Source: Wenzhouxiangella marina (lineage in GTDB: Bacteria; Pseudomonadota; Gammaproteobacteria; Xanthomonadales; Wenzhouxiangellaceae). Taken from it: a DNA stretch of 64,000 bases. The position numbers and the translations under genes were made by a program. A model generated the notes under the pieces. That model did no database searches. It was not told the origin of the DNA and was given only the letters and a program-made list of their open reading frames with translations. Location of the stretch: positions 2,226,501 to 2,290,500 of the forward strand of contig NZ_CP012154.1 in NCBI RefSeq assembly GCF_001187785.1, read 5' to 3'. Of the stretch, positions 9,159 through 17,964 are shown in pieces. Every line of letters starts with the position of its first letter. The first letter of the stretch is position 1.

Positions 9159-10592
9159 TCAGGCCGACTGCCCGGCTTCCCGCTCGGCAATGAACTCGAG
9201 CGCCCGATCGATGCGGGCCAGACTTCGCTCGCGGCCGGCCAGACGCAGGGTCTGGTTGATCGCCGGTGATTCCCCATGGCCCATCAGGGCGACTCGCAGC
9301 GGCATGCCGATCTTGCCGAAACCGACACCGAGGGCATCGGCGGTGGCCTGGACCGCGTCCTGCAGGGCATCGGCCTGCCAGTCTTCGAGCGCTTCGAGAC
9401 GCTCGCGCAGGGCCTTCAGGGGCTCGGCCGCGACCGGGCGCAGATGCTTCTTGGCCGCGCCGGCTTCGAAGTCGCTGAAGTCCTCGAAGAAGGGTCGCGA
9501 GCGCTCGACCAGTTCGACCAGGGTCTCGACCCGGTCGGCCTGCACGGAAAGCAGCTCGTCGAGGTCCGGCCCGGCGTCGGCCTCGAGGCCGGTCCGAGCC
9601 AGGTGCCAGCGCAGTTCTTCATGCAGCTGGGCGCGGTCACCCTCGCGAAGGTAGTGCTGATTGAGCCAGTTGAGCTTTTCCGTGTCGAAGCGAGAGGCCT
9701 TGCGGTTGACGTCCTCGATCCGGAACAGCTCGATCAGCTGCTCGCGGGAGAAGACCTCGTCGTCGCCGTGCGACCAGCCCAGGCGCGCCAGGTAATTGAT
9801 CAGGGCATCGGGCAGGTAGCCCTGCTCGCGCCAGGCCATCACGCTGACGGCGCCGTGGCGCTTCGACAGGCGCGCGCCATCGTCGCCGAGGATCATCGGT
9901 ACGTGCGCGAATTCCGGCGGCTCCTGGCCAAGGGCCCGGTAGACATTGATCTGACGGGGCGTGTTGTTGATGTGGTCATCACCCCGGATCACCAGGTTGA
10001 TGTCCATGTCCAGATCGTCGATGACCACGGCGAAGTTGTAGGTCGGAGAACCATCGGCTCGCATGATCACCAGGTCGTCCAGCTCCTGGTTGGCGACTTC
10101 GATGCGGCCGCGCACCCGATCTTCGAAGACCACGGTCCCTTCGTCCGGGTTGCGGAAGCGGATCACCGGCTCGACGCCCTCGGGCGGATGCTCCAGATCG
10201 CGGCAATGGCCGTCGTAGCGGGGCTTCTCGCCGGCGTCCATCGCCCTGGCACGCAGCTCGTCGAGACGCTCGCGGGAGCAGTAGCAGCGATAGGCCTGGC
10301 CCTGCTCGAGGAGCTGGTCCACCACCGCCTGGTAGCGGTCGAAGCGTTCACTCTGAAAGAACGGGCCTTCGTCATGATCCAGCGCCAGCCACTGCATGCC
10401 GTCGAGAATGGCCTGCACCGACTCCTCGGTCGAGCGTTCCCGATCCGTGTCTTCGATGCGCAGGATAAACTGGCCGCCGGTCGCGCGGGCGGCCAGCCAG
10501 CAGAACAGGGCCGTGCGGGCGCCCCCGATGTGCAGGAAGCCGGTGGGCGAAGGCGCGAAGCGCGTGCGGATGGGCGCGGAATTCTGAGTCAT
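9159..10592 (-). CDS. gltX: Glutamyl-tRNA synthetase
   Basis: A class I aminoacyl-tRNA synthetase that charges tRNA-Glu. The 477-residue length fits bacterial GluRS. The HIGH-type signature FAPSPTGFLHIGG is at residues 12-24, followed by FILRIEDTDRERS, and the KMSKS-type LSKRHG is at ~242-247. The cysteines of YCSRERL and GHCRDLEH (about 100-130) lie where the zinc-binding SWIM-like insert of GluRS is found. It stands alone, 59 bases before the zur-like gene. Confidence 0.96.
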   Translation of the reverse strand: MTQNSAPIRTRFAPSPTGFLHIGGARTALFCWLAARATGGQFILRIEDTDRERSTEESVQAILDGMQWLALDHDEGPFFQSERFDRYQAVVDQLLEQGQAYRCYCSRERLDELRARAMDAGEKPRYDGHCRDLEHPPEGVEPVIRFRNPDEGTVVFEDRVRGRIEVANQELDDLVIMRADGSPTYNFAVVIDDLDMDINLVIRGDDHINNTPRQINVYRALGQEPPEFAHVPMILGDDGARLSKRHGAVSVMAWREQGYLPDALINYLARLGWSHGDDEVFSREQLIELFRIEDVNRKASRFDTEKLNWLNQHYLREGDRAQLHEELRWHLARTGLEADAGPDLDELLSVQADRVETLVELVERSRPFFEDFSDFEAGAAKKHLRPVAAEPLKALRERLEALEDWQADALQDAVQATADALGVGFGKIGMPLRVALMGHGESPAINQTLRLAGRERSLARIDRALEFIAEREAGQSA

Positions 10593-10642
10593 GGGCGGGT
10601 CTGGCGGCGCGAAAGGCGCAGTAGTTTACCAAAGCCGGTGAG

Positions 10643-10671
10643 ATGAGAACGCGCCCGGAATCCGATATAAA
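10643..10671 (+). promoter_or_regulatory. Possible sigma-70 promoter for mltF-like gene
   Basis: ATGAGA (10643-10648) and TATAAA (10666-10671) are 17 bases apart; the -35 matches 4 of 6 and the -10 5 of 6 consensus bases. This is the only clear AT-rich -10 in the 200-base divergent gap between gltX and the mltF-like gene. The leader would be about 115 bases. Confidence 0.3.
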
Positions 10672-10793
10672 TACAGTCAGTTCATGCCCCCGTTCGCGAT
10701 GCATTCCAGTCCTACACCAGCGCAGCCGCACCCGGACTCCCGGCCACCGCCGAGGGTCTGCTGTTGCTGTCGGCCTGACTCGGGGGCGAGCGC

Positions 10794-12218
10794 GTGAACT
10801 GGCCCGTGGACCGCCAAGAGCCCGGACGCTGGCGCTACCGCCCTCGCCTGCCCAGCCTGCGCCTGCTGCTGATGCTGGCGCTGCTGCTGCTGTTCGCCAC
10901 CTCGGGCGACTCCGACCTGACGCAACTCGAGCGCATCCAGGCGCGCGGCAGCCTGATGATGCTCACGGTCAACGGCGCGTCCACCTATTACCTCGGTGCC
11001 CAGGGGGAAACCGGCTTCGAATACGATCTCGCCCGGCGTTTCAGCGAGTACCTGGGGGTTCCCCTGGAGGTCATCACCCTGCCCGATATCGCCGAGCTGG
11101 TCGACACGCTGGAAAAGGGGCAAGGGGATTTCATCGCCGCCAATCTGTCCCGAACGGTGCTCCGTCAGGATCGCCTGCGCTTCGGCCCGCGCTACGATTC
11201 CGTCGCGCCGGTCGTCGTCTATCGGCGCGGCAGCCGTCGACCGGACAACGTCGCAGAACTGCGGGACGGTCGTCTGGCCCTACTGGCGGGCACCAGCTAT
11301 GAACCCCTGCTGAAATCCGCCGCCCCCGATCTGAGCTGGGAGGTGCTCGATGACCTGAGCATCGAAGACCTGTTCGAGATGATCAGCAACGAAGAGATCG
11401 ACTACACGATCGTCGACTCCAACATCCTCGAGCTCAACCGCCGCTTCTTCCCGGACATCCGACCGGCCTTCGAGATCGACGAAGCCCAGGACCTGGCCTG
11501 GGCGACGCTGCGCCGCGACGATGACACCCTGGCTCAGCAGATGCGCGAATTCTTCCAGCTCGCCGAACAGGACGGCCTGTTGGCCGACCTGCGCCAGCGC
11601 CACTACGCGCACCTGGAGAACTACGAGCCGGTCGGCACCTACACCTTCCAACGCCAGATCCGCGAACGCCTGCCACCGCTACGGCCCTATTTCGAGCAGG
11701 CCGCCCAGGACACGGGGCTCGACTGGCGTCTGCTGGCCGCAGTGGGCTATCAGGAATCCCATTGGAACCCCGATGCCGTGTCGCGCACGGGGGTTCGCGG
11801 CGTGATGATGCTGACCCTGCGCACGGCACGCCAGCTCGGCATCGAGGACCGCCGCGATCCCGAGCAGAGCATCCAGGGCGGCGCGCGCTATCTGAAGCGA
11901 ATGATCGAGCGACTGCCGGACCGTATTCAGGAGCCGGATCGCACCTGGCTGGCCCTGGCCGCCTACAACATCGGCTTCGGCCATCTGGAGGACGCGCGCG
12001 TGCTGACCGAACGCCTGGGCGGCAATCCGGACCGCTGGCTCGACGTCCGCGACCACCTCCCCCTGCTCACCCAGGAACGCTGGTACAGCCAGACCCGCTT
12101 CGGCTACGCCCGCGGCTACGAGCCCGTGGACTTCGTCGAGAACATCCGCACCTTCTACGACATCCTCCTGTGGATGGAAGGCCGGTCCCACCCACTGCTG
12201 GCGCAGCAGAACCGGTAG
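10794..12218 (+). CDS. mltF: Membrane-bound lytic murein transglycosylase F-like protein
   Basis: A 474-residue two-domain protein. After an N-terminal hydrophobic segment (LRLLLMLALLLLFATSG) comes a solute-binding-type domain (SBP_bac_3, residues ~45-280, RGSLMMLTVNGASTYYL, GFEYDLARRFSEYLGV). A C-terminal SLT transglycosylase domain follows, with the catalytic Glu in VGYQESHWNP and LAAYNIGFGHLEDAR. This is the MltF arrangement: peptidoglycan cleavage to 1,6-anhydromuropeptides, regulated by the first domain. The start is a GTG preceded by GGGGGCGAG; the signal segment has no lipobox cysteine. Confidence 0.88.
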   Translation: MNWPVDRQEPGRWRYRPRLPSLRLLLMLALLLLFATSGDSDLTQLERIQARGSLMMLTVNGASTYYLGAQGETGFEYDLARRFSEYLGVPLEVITLPDIAELVDTLEKGQGDFIAANLSRTVLRQDRLRFGPRYDSVAPVVVYRRGSRRPDNVAELRDGRLALLAGTSYEPLLKSAAPDLSWEVLDDLSIEDLFEMISNEEIDYTIVDSNILELNRRFFPDIRPAFEIDEAQDLAWATLRRDDDTLAQQMREFFQLAEQDGLLADLRQRHYAHLENYEPVGTYTFQRQIRERLPPLRPYFEQAAQDTGLDWRLLAAVGYQESHWNPDAVSRTGVRGVMMLTLRTARQLGIEDRRDPEQSIQGGARYLKRMIERLPDRIQEPDRTWLALAAYNIGFGHLEDARVLTERLGGNPDRWLDVRDHLPLLTQERWYSQTRFGYARGYEPVDFVENIRTFYDILLWMEGRSHPLLAQQNR

Positions 12219-12341
12219 GTTTCAGGAGGAAGACGGTTTCCGGTTTCCGGTTCACGCGTAACGCGATGCCGAACGAAGGCACCCCGGACGTCCGGATGCC
12301 GGTGAAAACCCGAACTCCGACACCGCCCGATCGAAACCCGC

Positions 12342-12370
12342 CGTAGGTCGGCCCCACGCGGCCGACGGTC
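12342..12370. repeat. REP-like extragenic palindrome
   Basis: CGTAGGTCGGCCCCACGCGG followed by CCGACGGTC: the arms GTCGGCC and GGCCGAC can pair around a short loop. The same core recurs at 30903-31098 and 42996-43108, always between genes. Confidence 0.75.
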
Positions 12371-12592
12371 CATGCCCCAGACATCTCCGTCAATTCAACG
12401 GCGCAATGCCCCAAGCATCGAGAAAAACCCGACACGAGCATAACGCAGGCATCTCGGAAATCCGACGCATGCATAACGCATCCATGCCCCAGACATCTCC
12501 ATCAATTCGACGGCGCAATGCCCCAAACATCAAGGAAGACCCGACACACGCATAACGCAGGCACCTCGGAAATCCGCCGCATGCATAACGCA
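12369..12592. repeat. Two tandem copies of a 112-bp repeat
   Basis: Copy 1 is 12369-12480 and copy 2 is 12481-12592. They align end to end without gaps and differ at roughly ten positions (about 90% identical). Inside each copy CATC-containing subunits recur at 34-base spacing (12382, 12416, 12450) and GCATAACGCA occurs twice, so the element itself looks built from older, degenerate units. No open frame is shared between the copies in a way that suggests protein. Confidence 0.85.
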
Positions 12593-12654
12593 GTCATCAG
12601 GCCTCCCCTACGACGAAGACGGTTTCTCGCCAAACACCGGATTTCAGGTGGCAA

Positions 12655-12765
12655 CGGAATTCTCCGGTCGTCGGCCGCACGCGCGGCCGGTTTACGGCGA
12701 GGCGCTCCTGGCCTGCGGCCAACCGCACCACGCCTCCAACCTGCGCTGGGCCGACCTACGACTCC
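12655..12765. repeat. Degenerate REP-like segment
   Basis: Begins with the TCTCCGGTCGTCGGCCG flank typical of the repeats near 30.9 kb and ends with GGGCCGACCTACGACTCCGG, but an unrelated stretch of about 60 bases interrupts the palindrome. Confidence 0.5.
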
Positions 12766-12769
12766 GGCC

Positions 12770-13474
12770 TCAATTCCTCGGCCACAGGCACTGCCCTGAC
12801 GCCTTCTCGATGGCGGCCAGGCGAGCTTCATGCGCCGCCCGCTCGTCCGCGCTGGCCTGCACGGCCACCAGGCGACTGAGGTCAAGGCCCGTGACCAGTT
12901 CGTCCTCGCCATCCTCCGGCCCATCCCCGCCCAGGTCCAGGCAGAGATCGACCTGTCCACCGGTCATCGCCAGGTAGACATCGGCCAGCAGCTCCGCGTC
13001 GAGGAGCGCGCCGTGCAGCTCTCGATTGGAATTGTCGACTTCGTAGCGCTTGCACAGGGCATCCAGGCCGACGCGCTGTCCCGGATGGAGCTCGCGGGCC
13101 AGGACCAGGGTGTCGAGCACGCTGGCGACCGCTTCGACGGTGGTGTTCAACTCCCCGTCCAGACGCTCCAGCTCGGCATTCAGGAAGCCGACGTCGAAGG
13201 CCGCGTTGTGGATGATCAGCTCCGCGCCGCGGATGAAATCGAGAAATTCCTCGGCCACGTCGGCGAACTTCGGCTTGTCGGCGAGGAACTCGTCGGTGAT
13301 GCCGTGCACCTCGAGGGCGCCACCCTCGACCGGGCGTTCGGGGTTGATGTATACGTGGAAATTCCGCTGAGTCAGGCGGCGCTCGATCATCTCGACGCAG
13401 CCGATTTCGATGATCCGATGCCCTTCGCGATGCTCGAGGCCGGTGGTTTCCGTGTCCAGTACGACTTGGCGCAT
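12770..13474 (-). CDS. dnaQ: DNA polymerase III epsilon subunit (3'-5' proofreading exonuclease)
   Basis: A 234-residue DnaQ. The three exonuclease motifs are clear: VVLDTETTGLEHREGHRIIE (Exo I, Asp/Glu), HNAAFDVGFLNAEL (Exo II) and HGALLDAELLADVYL (Exo III, HxxxD). The C-terminal tail is long enough to bind the alpha subunit. It lies next to rnhA on the same strand, where E. coli has the two divergent, and gloB is close by, a linkage widely kept in gammaproteobacteria. Confidence 0.95.
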   Translation of the reverse strand: MRQVVLDTETTGLEHREGHRIIEIGCVEMIERRLTQRNFHVYINPERPVEGGALEVHGITDEFLADKPKFADVAEEFLDFIRGAELIIHNAAFDVGFLNAELERLDGELNTTVEAVASVLDTLVLARELHPGQRVGLDALCKRYEVDNSNRELHGALLDAELLADVYLAMTGGQVDLCLDLGGDGPEDGEDELVTGLDLSRLVAVQASADERAAHEARLAAIEKASGQCLWPRN

Positions 13475-13510
13475 CTTTCCTTCCTGTTAGCTGAATATCG
13501 TCGAAAACCA

Positions 13511-13597
13511 TTCTCTCGCGGAGACGCCGAGACGCAGAGAAAAGCGATTGAACCAATCTAACCCTACCTTGCCTTCTCTCCGCGCCTCTGCGAGAAC
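13511..13597. repeat. Imperfect inverted repeat between dnaQ and rnhA
   Basis: The left arm at about 13511-13545 (TTCTCTCGCGGAGACGCCGA then GACGCAGAGAAAAG) and the right arm at about 13572-13597 (CTTCTCTCCGCGCCTCTGCG) are imperfect reverse complements. It is a purine/pyrimidine-skewed intergenic repeat of a type scattered through many bacterial genomes and could form a hairpin beyond rnhA. Confidence 0.6.
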
Positions 13598-13636
13598 CAC
13601 TTTCCCTTCCAGAATCTCAGCGCGAACAACCGTCCC

Positions 13637-14077
13637 TTATCCGCCGACCTCTCTCGCTGCGGTGCTGGCCAACTCGTCGGCGCGTTCGTTTTCCGGGTGG
13701 CCGCTGTGCCCCTTGACCCAGTGCCAGCGCACCTCGTGGCGGGCCACGGCCTGGTCCAGGCGCTTCCAGAGATCGTCGTTCTTGACCGGCTTGCGGGCCG
13801 AGGTCTTCCAGCCGTTGCGCTTCCAGTTGATCATCCACTCGGTGATGCCCTTGCGCACGTACTGCGAATCGGTGGTCAGGTCGACCACGCTCGGACGCTT
13901 CAAGGCCTCCAGGGCCTGGATCGCCGCCATCAGCTCCATCCGATTGTTCGTGGTGCCGGGCTCTCCACCCGACAGGGCCTTTTCGTGCCCGTTCCAGCGC
14001 AACAGCGCACCCCAGCCACCGGGGCCGGGATTGCCCAGGCAGGCGCCATCGGTCCAGATTTCGATCTCTTTGCTCAT
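13637..14077 (-). CDS. rnhA: Ribonuclease HI
   Basis: A 146-residue enzyme that cleaves the RNA strand of RNA-DNA hybrids. The start [20 protein letters not shown] fits the family, and the catalytic acidic set is present: Asp in WTDGAC, Glu in [10 protein letters not shown], Asp in TTDSQYV and the terminal Asp in NERADELA, with the H of WVKGHSGH. The start is set by the ATGA overlap (14074-14077) with the upstream methyltransferase gene; longer readings run into that gene. Confidence 0.96.
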   Translation of the reverse strand: MSKEIEIWTDGACLGNPGPGGWGALLRWNGHEKALSGGEPGTTNNRMELMAAIQALEALKRPSVVDLTTDSQYVRKGITEWMINWKRNGWKTSARKPVKNDDLWKRLDQAVARHEVRWHWVKGHSGHPENERADELASTAAREVGG

Positions 14078-14676
14078 GCAGCTCTCGTTCTCGTCATGGC
14101 GGCATTGGCCGCGGCCAGTCGCGGACGGTTCGGTGACAGTCGGCGGACGCGAGCCGGCCGACGCGGTTTCCGGGCGACGATCACCAGCAGGCTGGAGCCC
14201 CCCGGCAACAGCGGCCACCAGCGTGCCGAGTTCGGCATCGCCCATTCCAGTTCGGCCCGCAGGTGTTGCAGCTGCCAGTGCGGCCAGCTGGGCAGCTGCA
14301 GCGCGGCGGCACCGATCTCCCGCCAGGCCTGCAGATGCCAGGGGTTGGCGCTGACCGAAATCAGGCAGCCCCCGGGCCTGAGCACACGCACCGCCTCGTC
14401 CAGTCCGCCCTCCGGCGCCCCGGGCTGCCAGAGATGGCGTAGCAACACCGCAGGCACCGAGTCGCTGTCCAGCGGCAGTGCATCCAGGCGGGCGTTGAAC
14501 GGCCAGTGGATGCCGGTTTCGTCGAACAGTAGGCGCTCGCGCGGCCGAGGCAAAGCCGGCGAGGACGAACTCAGCGGCGCCAGCTCGAGCACCCAGTCGG
14601 GCTGGAAGGGCTCGAGCAGCGCTGGAATCCGTTGATTCTCGGCCGTCTGGAGCCTTGAAAAACCGGCAAGCGACAT
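14074..14676 (-). CDS. Class I SAM-dependent methyltransferase (YafS-like position)
   Basis: A 200-residue protein (from [15 protein letters not shown]). It has a weak SAM-binding region ([10 protein letters not shown]), then [18 protein letters not shown] and [20 protein letters not shown], the post-motif typical of Methyltransf_11 enzymes, and a basic C-terminus. In E. coli the equivalent place between gloB and rnhA holds yafS, also a putative methyltransferase. The usual GxGxG loop is poor, so the fold assignment rests on the second half and context. The substrate is unknown. An upstream in-frame start at 14706 would add ten residues. Confidence 0.75.
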   Translation of the reverse strand: MSLAGFSRLQTAENQRIPALLEPFQPDWVLELAPLSSSSPALPRPRERLLFDETGIHWPFNARLDALPLDSDSVPAVLLRHLWQPGAPEGGLDEAVRVLRPGGCLISVSANPWHLQAWREIGAAALQLPSWPHWQLQHLRAELEWAMPNSARWWPLLPGGSSLLVIVARKPRRPARVRRLSPNRPRLAAANAAMTRTRAA

Positions 14677-14729
14677 GGAAGGTTTAGAATCCCGGAGCAA
14701 CCTCAAAAAGGATAGCAGACCCAGCCCCC

Positions 14730-15497
14730 ATGTCCCTGACCATCGACGCCATCCCGATTCTGGACAGCAACTACGTCTGGGCCCTCCACGACGACCGCCA
14801 TGCGCTGCTCGTCGACCCTGGCCGTGCCGAAGAACCCCTGGCCTGGCTGGCAGCCCGAGGCCTGGAGCTGACGGGCCTGCTGATCACCCACCACCACTGG
14901 GACCACACCAACGGCATCGATGGGATTCTCGAGCAAGGCCGGGTCCCGGTCTACGGCCCTCGAGACTCCCGCATCCCCCAGGTCGACCGGCCACTGGCCG
15001 AGGGCGACACGCTGCGCCTGGCACAGCCTCGGGTCGAGCTTTCGATCCTGGACGTTCCCGGCCACACCAGCATCCACCTGGCCTATGTCGGCGAGGATTT
15101 CCTGCTCTGCGGCGATACCCTGTTTTCCGTCGGCTGCGGACGCATGTTCGAAGGCCGACCGGAGCAGTTCGTCGCCTCCCTGGACAAGCTGGCCGCGCTG
15201 CCCGACGGCACCCGCGTCTTCTGCACGCACGAATACACCGAAGCCAACTGCCGCTTCGCCCTGCAGGTCGAACCGGACAACGAAGCCCTGGTCGCCCGCA
15301 GCGAACAAGCCCGACAGCAGCGCAAATCCGGCCGGATCACCCTGCCTTCGACGATCGGCGAGGAGCGGCGAGTGAATCCGTTTCTCAGGGTTCGGGAGCC
15401 AGGCGTGATCGAAGCCGCAAAACGCCACGACCCGGCTTGCACCGGGTCGCCTGAATCCGTCTTTGCCACGATCCGGGCCTGGAAGGACCGGAGCTGA
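14730..15497 (+). CDS. gloB: Hydroxyacylglutathione hydrolase (glyoxalase II)
   Basis: A 255-residue metallo-beta-lactamase-fold enzyme that hydrolyses S-D-lactoylglutathione. The metal-binding signature THHHWDHTNG is at ~52-61, followed by PGHTSIHLAYV, CGDTLFSVGCGR and HEYTEANCRFA. The C-terminal substrate-binding segment (NPFLRVREP) is intact. It is divergent from the methyltransferase-rnhA-dnaQ set, with about 50 bases between the starts. Confidence 0.95.
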   Translation: MSLTIDAIPILDSNYVWALHDDRHALLVDPGRAEEPLAWLAARGLELTGLLITHHHWDHTNGIDGILEQGRVPVYGPRDSRIPQVDRPLAEGDTLRLAQPRVELSILDVPGHTSIHLAYVGEDFLLCGDTLFSVGCGRMFEGRPEQFVASLDKLAALPDGTRVFCTHEYTEANCRFALQVEPDNEALVARSEQARQQRKSGRITLPSTIGEERRVNPFLRVREPGVIEAAKRHDPACTGSPESVFATIRAWKDRS

Positions 15498-15516
15498 TAC
15501 CCGCCTGATCCGCGGC

Positions 15517-16800
15517 CTACTGCTGGAAGCGGTCGGCGAAGATGATCGTATTCGTGTCCTCGGTGATACAGCCGGGGAAGTTGGCGTTGATGCGCTGATC
15601 GATCCGGGTGATCACCTCGGGCGCCAGGTTCAGCCGAATCGGACCGCCGCAGGCCGAGCTGAAGTGGCAGTAGCTCATCAAGGTGCCGAAACCGGCCGTC
15701 GGACAGCTGGTCGGTCCCGAATAGCAACCCGGTTCGACTGCGTAGCACTGATCGATCGGCGGGCTGTAGCAGTGGGTGTGCGGTGAGCCCAGGTTGTGGC
15801 CCAGCTCGTGGGCGAACAGACCGGCACTCGTTGCGGCCGGAAAGGACGGGTTCCGGAACAGCTGGTTGTAGCTGTAGCTCCCGCCAGCATTCTGGGTTCG
15901 ACAATAGCTGTCGACCCAGGCGATACCGGAGGCCGAATTCTGGCTCGACAGGCGACCGGAAATCATCGCTGCATGGGTCCGTTGCACGCCGCCGTAGTTG
16001 TTCTGCCAGTAGGTCCCGAACTCGTTCAACTCCGCCGAACCGGCGCCCGAATCCGCCAGCGGATACGGATCGCTGCCGACCCGGAGAAACACCGTCCCCA
16101 GCTGCATGCGGAGATTCAGCTGCGTCTCGAACAGGCCGTTGACGGTCAGCATCAAGGCTTCGTTGTAGTCAGCCGCGGCGTTGACGTCGTCACCGAAGCG
16201 CAGCGAAAGCCACTCCTTGTCCGTATCGATGGCCAGCAGCCCCAGGCGCAGATTGGAGCCGCGCGGCCCTGGACTGAGGCCTGACGGCATCGCGAGCGTC
16301 CCGGCGCCGCGCAGGGCCTCGTAGGCGTCATTCCCGCAGCCGGCTTCGACCGGCTCACCTTCGGGAAACAGGGTCTCCACGCTGTAGGCTCGCAGCCGCC
16401 ATTCACCGTCGATGGAGTACAGGCGCAGGGCTTCGAACCCGGCCTCGCTGACCAGACCGCCCTCCCAGCTCGACGGATCCCCGCGATCCCCCAGCAGAGC
16501 CACGCGCACGGAGGGATCGTCCGCCGAACGACCGATCAGGAACACCCGATGGGAGCGATCCAGAATCGACTCGGCGCCATCGCGCAGCACCTTGACCTGT
16601 GCACCCTCGGCGTACAGGGGCACTCGTTCGAACTCGATCGTGCCCAGGCGAGACTGGCCCAGGGGCATTTCATCGAGGCGTTGTCGAGCTCCGATCTCGA
16701 GCTGGTCCAGGGTGCTCAACGCAGCGCCCTGCGCCCAGCTGGGCGCGGTCGGGACCAGCATTCCGGCCACCAGCAGGCAGAGTCCGATGGTAGATCGCAT
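15517..16800 (-). CDS. Secreted metzincin-type zinc metalloprotease
   Basis: A 427-residue product starting MRSTIGLCLLVAG at 16800, with a signal peptide ending near PSWAQ. An upstream in-frame start lacks a signal-like N-terminus. The catalytic domain carries HELGHNLGSPH at residues 331-341, the HExxHxxGxxH zinc site of metzincins, and a Met-turn LMSYCH at ~374-379, which points to the ADAM/reprolysin-like (M12B) group. Several cysteines around the site suggest disulfides. It ends in TNTIIFADRFQQ, resembling short aromatic/acidic tails (IFADGFE type) recalled from secreted proteins of related bacteria. Probably exported and possibly handled by the type II secretion system. Confidence 0.82.
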   Translation of the reverse strand: MRSTIGLCLLVAGMLVPTAPSWAQGAALSTLDQLEIGARQRLDEMPLGQSRLGTIEFERVPLYAEGAQVKVLRDGAESILDRSHRVFLIGRSADDPSVRVALLGDRGDPSSWEGGLVSEAGFEALRLYSIDGEWRLRAYSVETLFPEGEPVEAGCGNDAYEALRGAGTLAMPSGLSPGPRGSNLRLGLLAIDTDKEWLSLRFGDDVNAAADYNEALMLTVNGLFETQLNLRMQLGTVFLRVGSDPYPLADSGAGSAELNEFGTYWQNNYGGVQRTHAAMISGRLSSQNSASGIAWVDSYCRTQNAGGSYSYNQLFRNPSFPAATSAGLFAHELGHNLGSPHTHCYSPPIDQCYAVEPGCYSGPTSCPTAGFGTLMSYCHFSSACGGPIRLNLAPEVITRIDQRINANFPGCITEDTNTIIFADRFQQ

Positions 16801-16963
16801 GGCGAATTCCTTGAATTTCGAGGACCGATCCGAGTCTACGCCCACGACCCAGCACCGGCAAGCGCCGCCAGAGGCAAGCCGTTCAGAACTGATTCATCGC
16901 ATTCCATAGCCCGAGCAGTGCTAGGCTTCCGCGTGAATGCATCAGAAAGGCTGCCTCGCGCCC

Positions 16964-17776
16964 ATGAGCCGAGCCAAACAGATTCGAGTCCTGATACTGC
17001 TCCTGATCCTGACCCCGCTGGTTTTTGCGCTAAGCATGCCCGCCGATCCCAAGCCCGACTGGACTCGGACGATCATCGTCGCCGTCCTGCCCTACAACGC
17101 GGACGGCTCGCAGGCGGCTGAAGAGGCGATCGATCGACTGCGCTCGACCGATTTCCGTCCGATCGAGGACTACTTCAAGCAGCAAGCCCGGCACTTCGGC
17201 CTCCCCCTCGACACGCCCTTTCGCTTTCACTTGCTCCCGAAGACCGAGCAGGCTCCAGGCCTGCCACCACGGACCGGGCTATTCGCCCGCTTGAACTGGG
17301 CGGCCGGACTTCGATGGTGGCGCTGGATGGTCGACGCCGAAGACGTGGACGCAGACATCTTCGTCGTCGCCCGTTACCAGGCAGCCGTGAATGGTGAAAT
17401 CCACCTCAATTCCGTCGGAATGCACAGTCCGCGTCTCGCGCTTGTTGCCATGGACGCCGACCCCCGAATGCAAGAGCGAAACTGGGTCATGCTCGCCCAC
17501 GAACTGCTACACACCGTCGGAGCCAACGACCTCTACCATCATCAGAGTGGTCTCCCCATCTGGCCAGAGGGCTATGCGGCGCCGGAACGCGAGCCCCGTT
17601 ACCCGCAGCCAGCCGCGGAACTCATGGCCGGGCGCTTGCCAATAGGGCCGAATCTAACTAAAGAGGCTAGAAACCTTTCAGAAACCTGTATCGGCACGAC
17701 CACCGCGAGAAACATCGGATGGTTCGCACCCCAGAAGCGTTGCACTCCGAGCGCACCGTTTCAAATGCAGCCATAA
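16964..17776 (+). CDS. Exported putative zinc metallopeptidase
   Basis: A 270-residue protein from MSRAKQIRVLILLLILTPLV, a signal peptide or anchor. An in-frame ATG at 16937 would add nine residues, but AGAAAGG precedes 16964. The mature part contains HELLHTVGANDLY (residues ~179-191), a gluzincin/metzincin-like HExxHxxGxxD zinc site, and EVHLNS-like EIHLNSVGMH upstream. I do not recognise a named family. The gene is divergent from the metzincin gene with about 160 bases between starts, so both exported metallopeptidases may share regulation. Confidence 0.65.
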   Translation: MSRAKQIRVLILLLILTPLVFALSMPADPKPDWTRTIIVAVLPYNADGSQAAEEAIDRLRSTDFRPIEDYFKQQARHFGLPLDTPFRFHLLPKTEQAPGLPPRTGLFARLNWAAGLRWWRWMVDAEDVDADIFVVARYQAAVNGEIHLNSVGMHSPRLALVAMDADPRMQERNWVMLAHELLHTVGANDLYHHQSGLPIWPEGYAAPEREPRYPQPAAELMAGRLPIGPNLTKEARNLSETCIGTTTARNIGWFAPQKRCTPSAPFQMQP

Positions 17777-17964
17777 ACCTTTCAACTGTGTCCCTGCATT
17801 CAGGTCCATGGGAATGCCGAACATCATCAATAGAACTCCCGAAAAACTCCCGTTGATTCAAACCAGGAACGAGCATTGAGGCCTTGCTCGGCCCATTCTT
17901 CGGAATGGTCTGGCCCCGGCCTGGAACCGGACGCTGAGCTTAGCCGCTACGCAAGTAACGGTCT

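Larger units (their letters stand above)
12219..12769. other. 551-base gene-free, repeat-rich intergenic region
   Basis: No convincing coding sequence on either strand. It holds a short GGTTTCC-type direct repeat (about 12235-12250), a REP-like palindrome (12342-12370), a 112-bp tandem duplication (12369-12592) and a degenerate REP-like segment (12655-12765) running to the dnaQ stop. Confidence 0.7.

Noticed and set aside
12369-12592. CRISPR array
   Set aside because: The two long copies are contiguous with no unique spacers, the 34-base subunits are degenerate, and no cas gene is near.
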